In this document: positions 23,129 to 31,324 of the stretch, one piece after another | Layout: each line of letters opens with the position of its first letter | How positions within the stretch are numbered: position 1 is the first letter of the stretch | Assembly: GCA_049322795.1 (NCBI GenBank) | Contig: JBMOQH010000025.1 | Span: 1-64,000, forward strand | Origin: Immundisolibacter sp049322795 | GTDB taxonomy: Bacteria; Pseudomonadota; Gammaproteobacteria; Immundisolibacterales; Immundisolibacteraceae | DNA length: 64,000 nt | Reading direction: 5' to 3' | Notes under the pieces: generated by a model | Database searches by the model: none | Told to the model about the DNA's origin: nothing | Seen by the model: the letters and a program-made list of their open reading frames with translations, nothing else | Translations under genes and position numbers: made by a program

Positions 23129-24511
23129 ATGGACTACCTGCCGATCTTCCTCGACGTCCGCGGCCGGCCGTGCCTGGTGGTCGGCGGCGGGCCGGTGGCG
23201 GCGCGCAAGCTCGCCCTGCTGCTGCGCGCCGGGGCACGCGGCGTGGTGGTGGCGCCGCAGGTCTGCGACGAGCTGCGCGCGCTGGGTGGCACCATCGAGC
23301 TGCGCGAGCGGCCGTTCGCGCCGCACGACCTCGACGGCATGACGCTGGCCATCGCGGCCACTGACGATGCGGCCATCAACGCCGAGGTGGCGGCGCAGGC
23401 GCGCGTGCGTGGCCTGCCGGTGAACGTGGTCGACACGCCGGCGCTGTGCAGCTTCGTCATGCCGGCGGTGGTGGACCGCTCGCCGGTGATCGCGGCGGTC
23501 AGCTCCGGCGGGCGGGCGCCGGTGCTCACGCGCCTGCTGCGGGCGCGGCTGGAAACGCTGATTCCGGCCGCCTACGGCCGCCTCGCGGACCTCGCCGGCA
23601 GCGTGCGCGCTGCGGTGCGCGAGCGCATCGCCGATCCCGTTGACCGGCGACGTTTCTGGGACGAAACGTTACAGGGCCCGGTGGCGGAACTCGCCCTGTC
23701 CGGGCAGGACACGCGCGCCCGGCAGCTGCTCGATCGACTCATCGAGCGCGGCGCGGCCGGCGGCGTGGGCGAGGTGTACCTGGTCGGCGCCGGGCCAGGC
23801 GACCCGGACCTGCTCACCTTTCGCGCGCTGCGGCTGCTGCAGCAGGCCGACGTGGTGGTCCACGACCGGCTGGTGGCGCCGGAGATTCTGGACATGGCGC
23901 GGCGCGAGGCCGAGCGCATCGACGCCGGCAAGCGCGCGAGTCAACACACTCTGCCGCAGGAAGACATCAACGCGCTGCTGGTGCGCCTGGCCAAGGACGG
24001 CAAGCGGGTGCTGCGCCTGAAAGGCGGCGATCCGTTCACCTTCGGCCGCGGCGGCGAGGAGATCGCCACCCTGGCCGCCGAGGGCATCCCGTTCCAGGTG
24101 GTGCCCGGCGTCACCGCGGCCAGCGGCTGCGCGGCCTACGCCGGCATTCCCCTGACGCACCGCGACCACGCCCAGCTGTGCCTGTTCGTGACCGGGCACC
24201 TCAAGGACGGCGGCGTGGACCTGCCCTGGGATCAACTGGTGGCGATCGGCGGCACGCTGGTGGTGTACATGGGTCTGGGCGCCATCGGGGCCATCTGTGC
24301 GGCGCTGATCGCCCACGGCAAGGATCCCGGCACACCGGCCGCCGTGGTGGCCGAGGGCACCACGCTGCGTCAGCAGGTGGTCACCGCCACGCTCGCCGAC
24401 CTGCCGGCCGCCGCGCAGCACCTGCCCGGGCCGGCGCTGATCATCGTCGGCGGCGTGGTCTCGCTGCGCGACACGCTCGCCTGGTTCGCCCCACCGTCCG
24501 GCGGGGCCTGA
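23129..24511 (+). CDS. cysG: Siroheme synthase (trifunctional CysG)
   Basis: 460 aa, as E. coli CysG (457). The N-terminal CysGB half (dehydrogenase/ferrochelatase) has the NAD site CLVVGGGPVAARKLALLL; the C-terminal CysGA half is uroporphyrinogen-III C-methyltransferase with VYLVGAGPGDPDLLTFRALR, VVHDRLV, KGGDPFTFGRGGEE and the GVTAASGCAAYAGIPLTHRD segment. It converts uroporphyrinogen III into siroheme for sulfite/nitrite reductase. ATG begins at the base following the permease stop; the MFS gene starts one base after its TGA. Confidence 0.97.
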   Translation: MDYLPIFLDVRGRPCLVVGGGPVAARKLALLLRAGARGVVVAPQVCDELRALGGTIELRERPFAPHDLDGMTLAIAATDDAAINAEVAAQARVRGLPVNVVDTPALCSFVMPAVVDRSPVIAAVSSGGRAPVLTRLLRARLETLIPAAYGRLADLAGSVRAAVRERIADPVDRRRFWDETLQGPVAELALSGQDTRARQLLDRLIERGAAGGVGEVYLVGAGPGDPDLLTFRALRLLQQADVVVHDRLVAPEILDMARREAERIDAGKRASQHTLPQEDINALLVRLAKDGKRVLRLKGGDPFTFGRGGEEIATLAAEGIPFQVVPGVTAASGCAAYAGIPLTHRDHAQLCLFVTGHLKDGGVDLPWDQLVAIGGTLVVYMGLGAIGAICAALIAHGKDPGTPAAVVAEGTTLRQQVVTATLADLPAAAQHLPGPALIIVGGVVSLRDTLAWFAPPSGGA

Positions 24512-24512
24512 A

Positions 24513-25922
24513 ATGCCGTCCCCGCTGCGCAGCCGCTTGTTCTGGGTCGGCGTGCTGTATTTCGCGCAGGGGCTGCCGCTCGGCATCTTTCTCGACTTGC
24601 TGCCGGTGTATTTCCGCCAGCAGGGCGTCGATCTGCGTCAGATCGGCGTGCTCGGCCTGCTGGGACTGGCCTGGACGCTCAAGTTCCTGTGGGCGCCGGC
24701 GGTGGACGCCTGGCGCGGCCACCGGCGCTGGATGCAGGCCGCCAACCTGATCATGGCCGGCTGCGTGCTGGCGCTCGCCGGGCTCAGCCCGGACCAGACC
24801 GCGCTGTGGCTGGCGCTTGGCCTGTTCGCGCTGGCGTCGGCCACCAACGACATCGCCATCGACGGCTACACGGTCGAGAAGGTGCCGCGCGGCGAGCTGG
24901 GTCTCGCCAACGGCGTGCGCATTGCGCTGTACCGGGTGGGCATGCTGACCGCCGGCGCGCTGCTGATGGCGAGCGATCTCATCGGCTGGTCCAGTACCTT
25001 CACGGCCGCTGCCGGCGCGCTGGCCGTGCTGGCGCTGGTGTGCCGCGCGGCGCCGGCCGAGGCGCCGCGCGAGGCGTCCCGCCCAACGCTGGCCGACATC
25101 GCCGCGCTGTTGCGCCAGCGGCGCGTGCGCTATGCCGGGCTGGCGCTGATCGCCCTGCTCGCCTGGCTGGTCGGGCGGCAGATGCAGTGGCTGGGCGGCC
25201 ACGGCGAGACGGCGCTCGCCGCCGGCGCGCTGGCGCTGTTCATCATCGCCGCGCGGCAGCCCACCCGCGCCGTCGAGGCGCCCGCCGCGGCGCCGTTCGC
25301 GTCGCTGCTGGCGCGTCCGCACATGTTGGCGGTGTTGCTGTTCGCCCTCACCTTCAAGCTCGGTGACGCGGCCATGGGTTTCATGGTCAAACCGTTCTGG
25401 GTCGACGCCGGCTTCGGCGCGAGTGAAATCGGCCTCATCTCGGTCAACGTGGGGCTGATATTGTCGGTGGCCGGTGGCGTGCTGGGCGGCCTGGTCACCC
25501 ATCGCTTCGGGGTATTCACGGCGCTCTGGTCGCTGGGCCTGTTGCAGGCGCTATCCAACCTTGGCTACGCCTATGCTGCCCATCTCGACATCACCGCCGA
25601 CGTGTCGACCACGGTGCTATACGGAGCGAGCGTGGCCGAATCGTTCACCGGCGGACTCGGCACCGGGGCTTTTCTCGCCTTTCTGATGGCGGTGGTCGAC
25701 CACCGCCAGGCGGCCAGCGAATACGCCCTGCTGTCGTCGCTGTTTGCGCTCAGCCGCTCGCTGGCCGGCTTTGCCAGCGGCTTCGGGGCCGAACTGATGG
25801 GGTATCGGGATTACTTTCTGCTGACGTTCCTGTTGTGTTTTCCGGCCTATGCGCTGCTGCCGGCGGTGCGCCGGGCCCTGTCGACCGTCGATGCGACCGC
25901 CCGCACGGAGGGTACCCAATGA
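24513..25922 (+). CDS. MFS transporter, AmpG-like
   Basis: 469 aa with about 12 hydrophobic segments. The N-terminus (FWVGVLYFAQGLPLGIFLDLLPVYFRQQGVDLRQIGVLG) and LKFLWAPAVDAW, then ATNDIAIDGYTVE, resemble the AmpG/acetyl-CoA transporter branch of the major facilitator superfamily, which carries muropeptides or CoA thioesters. The substrate is not certain. It is in a tight run: one base after cysG, and its stop overlaps the RAM-domain gene. Confidence 0.85.
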   Translation: MPSPLRSRLFWVGVLYFAQGLPLGIFLDLLPVYFRQQGVDLRQIGVLGLLGLAWTLKFLWAPAVDAWRGHRRWMQAANLIMAGCVLALAGLSPDQTALWLALGLFALASATNDIAIDGYTVEKVPRGELGLANGVRIALYRVGMLTAGALLMASDLIGWSSTFTAAAGALAVLALVCRAAPAEAPREASRPTLADIAALLRQRRVRYAGLALIALLAWLVGRQMQWLGGHGETALAAGALALFIIAARQPTRAVEAPAAAPFASLLARPHMLAVLLFALTFKLGDAAMGFMVKPFWVDAGFGASEIGLISVNVGLILSVAGGVLGGLVTHRFGVFTALWSLGLLQALSNLGYAYAAHLDITADVSTTVLYGASVAESFTGGLGTGAFLAFLMAVVDHRQAASEYALLSSLFALSRSLAGFASGFGAELMGYRDYFLLTFLLCFPAYALLPAVRRALSTVDATARTEGTQ

Positions 25923-26215
25923 TCACGGCATTCGTGCTGATCCGCGCCGAACGCGGCCAGGTCAATGCCCTGGCCCAGGCGCTCGCGACGCTGCCCGGTG
26001 TGGCCGAGGTGTACTCGGTCAGCGGGCCATATGATCTGATCGCGATCGCCCGCGTGGCCACGCCTGACGATCTGTCGGAGCTGGTCACCGACCGCCTGGC
26101 GACGCTCAAGGGCATCGTCAGCACCGAGACGCAGCTGGCGTTTCGCGCCTATTCGCGGCACGACCTCGACAGCCTGTTCGACCTTGGCCTGGGAGGCACC
26201 CGGTCTCAGGGGTGA
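25919..26215 (+). CDS. Stand-alone Lrp/AsnC ligand-binding (RAM) domain protein
   Basis: 98 aa covering only the alpha-beta RAM/ACT-like effector domain of Lrp/AsnC regulators (MITAFVLIRAERGQVNALAQ, GVAEVYSVSGPYDLIAIARV, GIVSTETQLAFRAYSRHD). No DNA-binding domain is present, as in other stand-alone RAM proteins, which can form oligomers with amino acids. ATG 25919 overlaps the MFS stop by 4 nt. Its role is probably sensory or modulatory; the partner is unknown. Confidence 0.85.
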   Translation: MITAFVLIRAERGQVNALAQALATLPGVAEVYSVSGPYDLIAIARVATPDDLSELVTDRLATLKGIVSTETQLAFRAYSRHDLDSLFDLGLGGTRSQG

Positions 26216-26220
26216 CGGCC

Positions 26221-27441
26221 ATGCCCACAAGCACACATCGGCCGCACCGCTGGGAGCCCGACGAGGGCACCGCGCCCGCGCCGCCGACCCTGCCCCCGGA
26301 CGCCAGCAGCACGGCGCAGGTGCGTCGTCAGGTGGTGGATCTGTACCGCCGCGGCGCCGTGCCGCCGCTGCTGAGCCTGCTGTGCGCGTGCGGGCTGGTC
26401 GGCCTGCTGTGGCCCAGCGTATCCGCCCCGGCGGTCGCGGCCTGGCTGCTGACCCACGGGGCGCTATCGGTCGGCCGGGTGTGGCTCGCCCGGCGATTCA
26501 TGCGCGAACGCGTGGTGGAGACGCAGCTCGCCCGCTGGCGCGCGAACTACGTGAACGCGGCCCTGGTGACGGGCCTCGTCTGGGGCGTTGGCAGCACGCT
26601 GCTGCTGGCCGGCAGTGGCCGCGAGCAGCAGCTGCTCGCCTGGGTGGTGCTGGTGGCCGCCGTGCTGGTGGAATTCCCCGCCCTGGCGCGCCTCGGGCGC
26701 CCCTTCGGCTGGCTGTTGATCGCCGCCCTGCTGGCGCCACTCGCGCTGAGTCTGCTGGGCCCGCAACCGGCGGCGGCCGCTGCCGGCGGCCTGGTGCTGC
26801 TGGCGTTCAGCAGCGCGCTGGCGGGCGCCGAGCTGCACCGCACCTACGTGGACGGCCTCACGCTGCAGGTGGAGTTCGCGCGCCTGGCGCGCTTCGATCA
26901 ACTCACCGGCCTGGCCAACCGGCGCCACTTCGACGAGACCCTGGCCGGCGAATGGCAACGCGCGCTGCGCCAGCGCGGCGAGGTCGCGCTGATCATCTTC
27001 GATGTGGACGAGTTCAAGCGCTACAACGACCACTTCGGCCACCCCGGCGGCGACGCCTGCCTGCGTCGTCTGGCCGCCGCCGCGCGCGAGCTGGTGCACC
27101 GCCCGAGCGATCTTGTGGTGCGCATGGGCGGCGAGGAATTCGCCGTGCTGCTGCCGCTGACACCGGCCGCCGGCGCCAGCGCCATTGCCGAGATGCTGCG
27201 CCAGGCCATCGAGAACCTGCGCCTGCCACACGCGCCGGATGCCAGGCACCCGGTGGTGACCATCAGCGCCGGCGTCGCCACCCTGCGCCCGGACAGCGGC
27301 CTGCACTACGACGAGCTGGTCAAGGCAGCCGATGCCGCGCTGTACGACGCCAAGGGCAGCGGCCGCAACTGCGTGATGACGGCGCCGCAAGTGCACCAGG
27401 CGTCCGCCGCGGCCCAACGACTACGGGAGGTTATGGGTTGA
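26221..27441 (+). CDS. Membrane diguanylate cyclase (GGDEF)
   Basis: 406 aa. An N-terminal region with five or six hydrophobic segments (residues ~40-210) is followed by a GGDEF domain (~225-390) that begins with the usual FDQLTGLANRRHFDE. The catalytic motif is MGGEEF at ~301-306; IIFDVDEFKRYNDHFGHPGGD holds the metal site. An RxxD inhibitory site (RPSD) lies five residues before GGEEF, so product inhibition by c-di-GMP is expected. ATG 26221 has AGGGG about 9 nt upstream; GTG 26212 is an alternative. It makes c-di-GMP from two GTP at the inner membrane. The membrane sensor type was not recognised. Confidence 0.92.
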   Translation: MPTSTHRPHRWEPDEGTAPAPPTLPPDASSTAQVRRQVVDLYRRGAVPPLLSLLCACGLVGLLWPSVSAPAVAAWLLTHGALSVGRVWLARRFMRERVVETQLARWRANYVNAALVTGLVWGVGSTLLLAGSGREQQLLAWVVLVAAVLVEFPALARLGRPFGWLLIAALLAPLALSLLGPQPAAAAAGGLVLLAFSSALAGAELHRTYVDGLTLQVEFARLARFDQLTGLANRRHFDETLAGEWQRALRQRGEVALIIFDVDEFKRYNDHFGHPGGDACLRRLAAAARELVHRPSDLVVRMGGEEFAVLLPLTPAAGASAIAEMLRQAIENLRLPHAPDARHPVVTISAGVATLRPDSGLHYDELVKAADAALYDAKGSGRNCVMTAPQVHQASAAAQRLREVMG

Positions 27442-28028
27442 GCGCTTGGGCAAGCTGGGTGCTGCCGCCCCTCATCGGCGCGGTGATCGGCGGCGTGACC
27501 AACGACGTCGCCATCCGCATGCTGTTTCGGCCGTACGCGCCGTGGCGGGTGCTCGGCTGGCGGGTGCCGCTGACGCCGGGCCTGATTCCGCGCGAGCGGG
27601 CGCAGATCGCCTACGCCATCGCGGAGACCTTCACCGAGCACGTGCTGGACGGCGACCAGGTCGCCGACCTGCTGCTGACCGACACCGTGCGCACGCGCCT
27701 GAAGGACAAGGTGGCCGGCATGGTGGACCAGCTCGGCGGTCTGCTCGGCGCCAACGCGACCATGCTCGGCATGGCCAAGGGCATGGCCGGTGACCTGCTG
27801 CTGCGGGAAATCGACGCGCTCGCCCGCGCCGACGGGCCGAGCGGCGACCACATCCGCGAACGCATCCGCGAGCGCATCGACGCGCTCGATGTGGCCCGGC
27901 TGGAGGCGCTGGTGCTCGGTTTCTCGCGCAAGCAGTTTCGCGCCATCACCTGGTTCGGCGTGCTGCTGGGCGGGATGATCGGCGTGGTGCAGGTGCTGCT
28001 GACGCAGGTGTTGCCCGCCGCCGGCTGA
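27438..28028 (+). CDS. DUF445 family membrane protein
   Basis: 196 aa. N-terminal hydrophobic segment (WVLPPLIGAVIGGVTNDVAIRMLF), family motif RPYAPWRVLGWRVPLTPGLIPRERAQIA, a helical middle, and a C-terminal hydrophobic segment (ITWFGVLLGGMIGVVQVLLTQV). DUF445 (YheB-like) proteins are membrane-bound and uncharacterised. Start TTG 27438 overlaps the upstream TGA and has GGGAGG 8 nt before it, so it is coupled to the cyclase. Shorter than long DUF445 members (~400 aa), typical for the short proteobacterial form. Confidence 0.85.
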   Translation: MSAWASWVLPPLIGAVIGGVTNDVAIRMLFRPYAPWRVLGWRVPLTPGLIPRERAQIAYAIAETFTEHVLDGDQVADLLLTDTVRTRLKDKVAGMVDQLGGLLGANATMLGMAKGMAGDLLLREIDALARADGPSGDHIRERIRERIDALDVARLEALVLGFSRKQFRAITWFGVLLGGMIGVVQVLLTQVLPAAG

Positions 28029-28098
28029 CGCGCTGCGCACGCCGGGTCGGCGCTACCATCGGCCCGGTCCCCGCATTCCACGACCCGAGGAGAAAACC

Positions 28099-28950
28099 AT
28101 GGACGTTGCCAACGCCCGCGTGCAGACCGGCGGCTTCGAGACTTTCTTTCACCACTGCGGCGCCACCGACGCCCAGCCGGTGATCCTGCTGCACGGCTCA
28201 GGACCCGGCGCGAATGCCATGTCCAACTGGGTCCACGCGCTGCCGTTCCTGGGCGAACGCTACCGCGCCATTGCGCCCGACATCGCCGGCTTCGGCGAGA
28301 GCCAGCACCACGCCCCGCCGACCGGCGCGGCGGCCTGGATCGAGGCCTGGACGGCGCAGATCATCGCGCTCATGGACGGCCTTGGCATCGGCAAGGCGCA
28401 CCTGGTCGGCAACTCCATGGGCGGCGGCGTCACCCTGCAACTGCTGCGCCGGCACCCGCAGCGCTTCGAGCGCATCGTGCTGATGGGCGCCGTCGGCGCG
28501 CCGTTCACCGCCACGCCCGGCCTGCAGCGCGGCTGGGGCTACTACCGCACCGGCACCGAGGAGGAGCTCGCGTACCTGGTGCGCAAGTTCCTGCACAACC
28601 CGGACGTGCTGGGCGGCGATGTGGACGCCATCGCCCGCCAGCGCTTTGGTCTGGTGATGCAGGACCGCATCCGCAAACAATTCGAGCTCATGTTCCCGGG
28701 CGACGCGCAGGAGCATGTCGACGCCTTCGTCGTGCCCGAACACGAGCTGCGCGGCATGGCACACCCGACGCTGGTGACGCACGGGCGGGAGGATTTCTTC
28801 ATCCCCACCAGCACCAGCCTGTACGTCGCCGAGCGCATGCCGAACGCCCAGCTGCACATGTTCCACCACTGCGGGCACTGGATTCAGATCGAGCAGCGGG
28901 CGGCGTTCAACCAGCTGGTGCTGGATTTTCTGGACGGGCGCTTCGGCTGA
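28099..28950 (+). CDS. Alpha/beta hydrolase, meta-cleavage product hydrolase type
   Basis: 283 aa. Oxyanion segment LLHGSGPGANAMSNW, nucleophile elbow VGNSMGGGVTLQLL, acid in THGREDFFIP and His in HHCGHWIQIEQ give a complete Ser-Asp-His triad. The HGSGPGA motif and the overall pattern are those of C-C bond hydrolases that split 2-hydroxy-6-oxo-dienoates after meta ring cleavage (MhpC, BphD, DmpD). The aromatic substrate is unknown; no dioxygenase is nearby. ATG 28099 has GAGGAG upstream. Monocistronic by spacing (70 nt before, 171 nt after). Confidence 0.87.
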   Translation: MDVANARVQTGGFETFFHHCGATDAQPVILLHGSGPGANAMSNWVHALPFLGERYRAIAPDIAGFGESQHHAPPTGAAAWIEAWTAQIIALMDGLGIGKAHLVGNSMGGGVTLQLLRRHPQRFERIVLMGAVGAPFTATPGLQRGWGYYRTGTEEELAYLVRKFLHNPDVLGGDVDAIARQRFGLVMQDRIRKQFELMFPGDAQEHVDAFVVPEHELRGMAHPTLVTHGREDFFIPTSTSLYVAERMPNAQLHMFHHCGHWIQIEQRAAFNQLVLDFLDGRFG

Positions 28951-29121
28951 AGACCGCACGGCGTGCCGTCGACCGGTTCCCAGTGCCCAGGGAAGCAAGG
29001 GACAGACTAAAGTTCACGAGAACCGCGGGGAGGAAGCTCGCCCCGCGGGCGAGCCCCGCCGCTGAGCGCCGACGTCAGCCCACAACATCGGCATAAGTTC
29101 TACCCGTAGTATCATCGCGCT

Positions 29122-29349
29122 GTGAACACCGCAGCAAAGCTGCTCGATGCCATGCGCCGGTCGCAGCTCGACTGGTCATTGGCGGAGCTTCAGACGGTGG
29201 CACGGCAGCACGAGATTGCTTGGCGCCACAAGGGCGGTAGTCATTGCATCTTTGTGCGGGCTGATGGACGCACTTTGCCTGTGCCGGCACGGCGGCCTAT
29301 CAAGCCGATTTATATCCGGATGTTCTTGGCCCTTGTCGATGGAGAGTGA
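29122..29349 (+). CDS. hicA: HicA-type mRNA interferase toxin
   Basis: 75-aa small basic protein with the dsRNA-binding-like HicA fold. The catalytic His lies in RHKGGSHCIFVRADG, followed by LPVPARRPIKPIYIRMFLALV. It should cleave mRNA unless bound by HicB. The start is GTG 29122. CTAC-CC-GTAG (29100-29109), a short inverted repeat just upstream, could be part of an autoregulatory operator. hicB follows by one base. GC content is lower than the surrounding genes. Confidence 0.88.
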   Translation: MNTAAKLLDAMRRSQLDWSLAELQTVARQHEIAWRHKGGSHCIFVRADGRTLPVPARRPIKPIYIRMFLALVDGE

Positions 29350-29350
29350 C

Positions 29351-29710
29351 ATGGCTCGAGTTCCTCAGTACCCCTTCGAAGTGCGTCCTCTGTCCCCCGA
29401 GGAAGGCGGTGGCTTTCTCATCGCCTTTCCGGACTTCACGGACTGCGTGTCGGACGGCGCAACCGTGGACGAAGCCATCGCGAACGGTCAGCTCGCGCTC
29501 AAGGAAACCATCGCTGCGCTGCGGGAAGCGGGACACCCGATCCCTGAGCCTACGGCTGCGACGACCGCATCAGGCAAGTTTGTCGCCCGGGTGCCGAAGA
29601 GCGTGCACGCCAAGCTTTCGTCTCGCGCCAAGGCAGAGGGCGTCTCGCTGAACACACTGGTGGTGAGCCTGCTCTCGGAAGGTCTGGGCAAGAAGTCCAC
29701 CCACGCTTAG
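29351..29710 (+). CDS. hicB: HicB-type antitoxin
   Basis: 119 aa. The N-terminal partially degraded RNase H fold is typical (YPFEVRPLSPEEGGGFLIAFPDFTDCVSDGATVDEAIANGQLAL), and the C-terminus has a ribbon-helix-helix-like DNA-binding segment (FVARVPKSVHAKLSSRAKAEGVSLNTLVVSLL). It neutralises HicA and probably represses the pair. ATG 29351 is the second codon position after the hicA stop. Confidence 0.9.
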   Translation: MARVPQYPFEVRPLSPEEGGGFLIAFPDFTDCVSDGATVDEAIANGQLALKETIAALREAGHPIPEPTAATTASGKFVARVPKSVHAKLSSRAKAEGVSLNTLVVSLLSEGLGKKSTHA

Positions 29711-29760
29711 CGCGTCGGCGAGCGATGCGGCCCAACCCTTCGCGTCAAGGAGAGCCTCCA

Positions 29761-30378
29761 ATGCAATGGTCAGTGTCCTGTATCAAGCGCAAGCAATTCG
29801 CCCAATGGGCGATTCCTAAGGCGCTGCGCGACGCGCTTGGTATTCAGGACGGAGATCGTTTCCTCTTCGCGATCTCGCATCTCGACTTCAGCGAGGACTT
29901 GTCGCTCCAGGTGACCAGCGGAGGGGAACTCCTTGTCCCGGCCAGGGTTGCGCAGCTCTTGAAGCGGCAGGCCGAACTCAGCCCAAGTTCCTCCGTTAAC
30001 TTTGCGGTGCGGCTCAGCGATCTGCGAGAAACCCAAGAGGCCTTCGATAAAGGCGTAGCCGCGTCGCAGATGCTCAGCGACGCGGCCCGGCGCGCCAGAC
30101 TTGCGCAGGCGCCGAAAGAGCCAAGAGGCTACCGAGTGCTGACAACCGTCTTCGAGAGGAACCCAGACGTTGTCGCCGAGGTCCTGGCTCGGGCAAGAGG
30201 CACTTGCGAGCGTTGCAAGAACCCCGCGCCATTCAAGCGCAGAAGCGATGGATCACCCTACCTGGAAGTTCACCATCGAATACAGTTGGCCCATGGGGGC
30301 AAAGACACCGTGGACAACGCCGAGGCACTGTGTCCGAACTGCCATCGCCGGTCCCACTACGGCCAAGCTGACACCTAA
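29761..30378 (+). CDS. HNH endonuclease with uncommon N-terminus
   Basis: 205 aa. The C-terminal HNH (beta-beta-alpha metal) nuclease has a zinc knuckle CERCKNPAPF and CPNCHRRSHYG, and the catalytic LEVHHRIQLAHGGKDTVDNAEAL, so it looks intact. The first ~90 residues (KQFAQWAIPKALRDALGIQDGDRF then ELLVPARVAQLLKR) resemble a swapped-hairpin AbrB-like or other small DNA-binding fold, which is unverified. AAGGAG lies 8 nt before ATG 29761. It sits directly after hicAB and may be a defence or mobile-element nuclease. After its stop comes a short attC-like segment and then the transposase unit. Confidence 0.82.
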   Translation: MQWSVSCIKRKQFAQWAIPKALRDALGIQDGDRFLFAISHLDFSEDLSLQVTSGGELLVPARVAQLLKRQAELSPSSSVNFAVRLSDLRETQEAFDKGVAASQMLSDAARRARLAQAPKEPRGYRVLTTVFERNPDVVAEVLARARGTCERCKNPAPFKRRSDGSPYLEVHHRIQLAHGGKDTVDNAEALCPNCHRRSHYGQADT

Positions 30379-30463
30379 CCCCTCGCTCAAACGGCGACCT
30401 CCACGGCCGGCTGCCTTGCTCGCGAACCAAATAGGGGAAACAGGGGGAAAACAGCAGGGGGAA

Positions 30464-31271
30464 AACAGGGGACAGACCACGGTTTTTAGCTACACTCCAT
30501 CACCCGTTCTTACCGCGTCAGTCACCCATGCCACGCCGCGCTCGGGTCACGCTACCCAACGTCCCACTGCACATCATCCAGCGGGGCAACAATCGCCAGG
30601 CGTGCTTCTTCGCGGACGAGGATTGCCGATGGTATTTGCGGTGGCTGGGCGAGTATGCCCGGCAAGCCGGGTGCCGTGTGCATGCCTACGTGCTGATGAC
30701 AAACCATGTGCATCTGTTGCTTTCCCCAGACCGGGCCGACTCCGCGGGGCAGCTGATGAAGGCACTCGGGCAGCGTTACGTGCAATACGTCAATCGCACC
30801 TACCAGCGCAGCGGCACCCTATGGGAAGGACGGTTCCGGTCGTGTCTGACGCAGGAGGACGCCTACCTGCTCGCCTGTCAGCGCTACATCGAACTGAATC
30901 CGGTGCGGGCTGACATGGTGGCGCATCCGGCCGATTATCGTTGGTCGAGCTATCGGGCCAACGCGCAGGGGCAGGTCGATCCTGTGGTGACGCCGCATCC
31001 GCTGTATACGGCCCTGGGCGCGAATGCGAGCGCCCGGTTGGCAGCGTACCGCGAGCTGTTTCGTTATGAACTCGAGCCCGGTCTGGTGGATAACATTCGG
31101 CGGGCGACAAACGGGAATTTCGCGCTTGGCAACGAGCGTTTTGCCGCGCAGGTGTCATCGGTGCTGGGACGACGCGCAGCCCCGGGAAAATCCGGGCGAC
31201 CCCGGCAAATGCCGTAGGTGGACTCCGGAGTGTTGTTCGATGAGCCGTGAAACCGTGGTCTGTCCCCTGTT
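30464..31271 (+). mobile_element. RAYT transposase unit bounded by 22-bp inverted repeats
   Basis: An 808-bp unit contains one Y1 transposase gene between perfect 22-bp inverted repeats: left 30464-30485 (starting AACAGGGGACAGACC), right 31250-31271 (ending GGTCTGTCCCCTGTT). Outside the left repeat there are three further GGGGGAAAACAG-type units (30433-30463), and outside the right repeat TCTGTTTCTCCTGTTTC-type units on the opposite strand. A further copy of the repeat with one change lies at 32717-32738 beyond the Fic gene. This matches the arrangement of REP-associated tyrosine transposases. Confidence 0.8.
30528..31217 (+). CDS. REP-associated tyrosine transposase (RAYT, Y1_Tnp)
   Basis: 229 aa. 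N-terminal MPRRARVTLPNVPLHIIQRGNNRQ, the HUH motif in MTNHVHLLLSP, the region QRYVQYVNRTYQRSGTLWEGRF and YIELNPVRADMVAHPADYRWSSY are all typical of the single-strand Y1 nuclease family that cleaves REP hairpins. The catalytic Tyr is expected in the helix near VQYVNRTYQ. No frameshift, so probably active. The C-terminal tail (RRAAPGKSGRPRQMP) is basic and may bind DNA. It lies inside 22-bp inverted repeats. Confidence 0.92.
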   Translation: MPRRARVTLPNVPLHIIQRGNNRQACFFADEDCRWYLRWLGEYARQAGCRVHAYVLMTNHVHLLLSPDRADSAGQLMKALGQRYVQYVNRTYQRSGTLWEGRFRSCLTQEDAYLLACQRYIELNPVRADMVAHPADYRWSSYRANAQGQVDPVVTPHPLYTALGANASARLAAYRELFRYELEPGLVDNIRRATNGNFALGNERFAAQVSSVLGRRAAPGKSGRPRQMP

Positions 31272-31324
31272 CTGCTTTATCCTCTGTTTCTCCTGTTTCT
31301 CCTTGCCTACCGTCGGAGGCGCAC

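Noticed and set aside
30430..30490. Possible CRISPR-like short repeats
   Set aside because: Units are adjacent, short and degenerate, with no regular unique spacers; they belong to the transposon ends.
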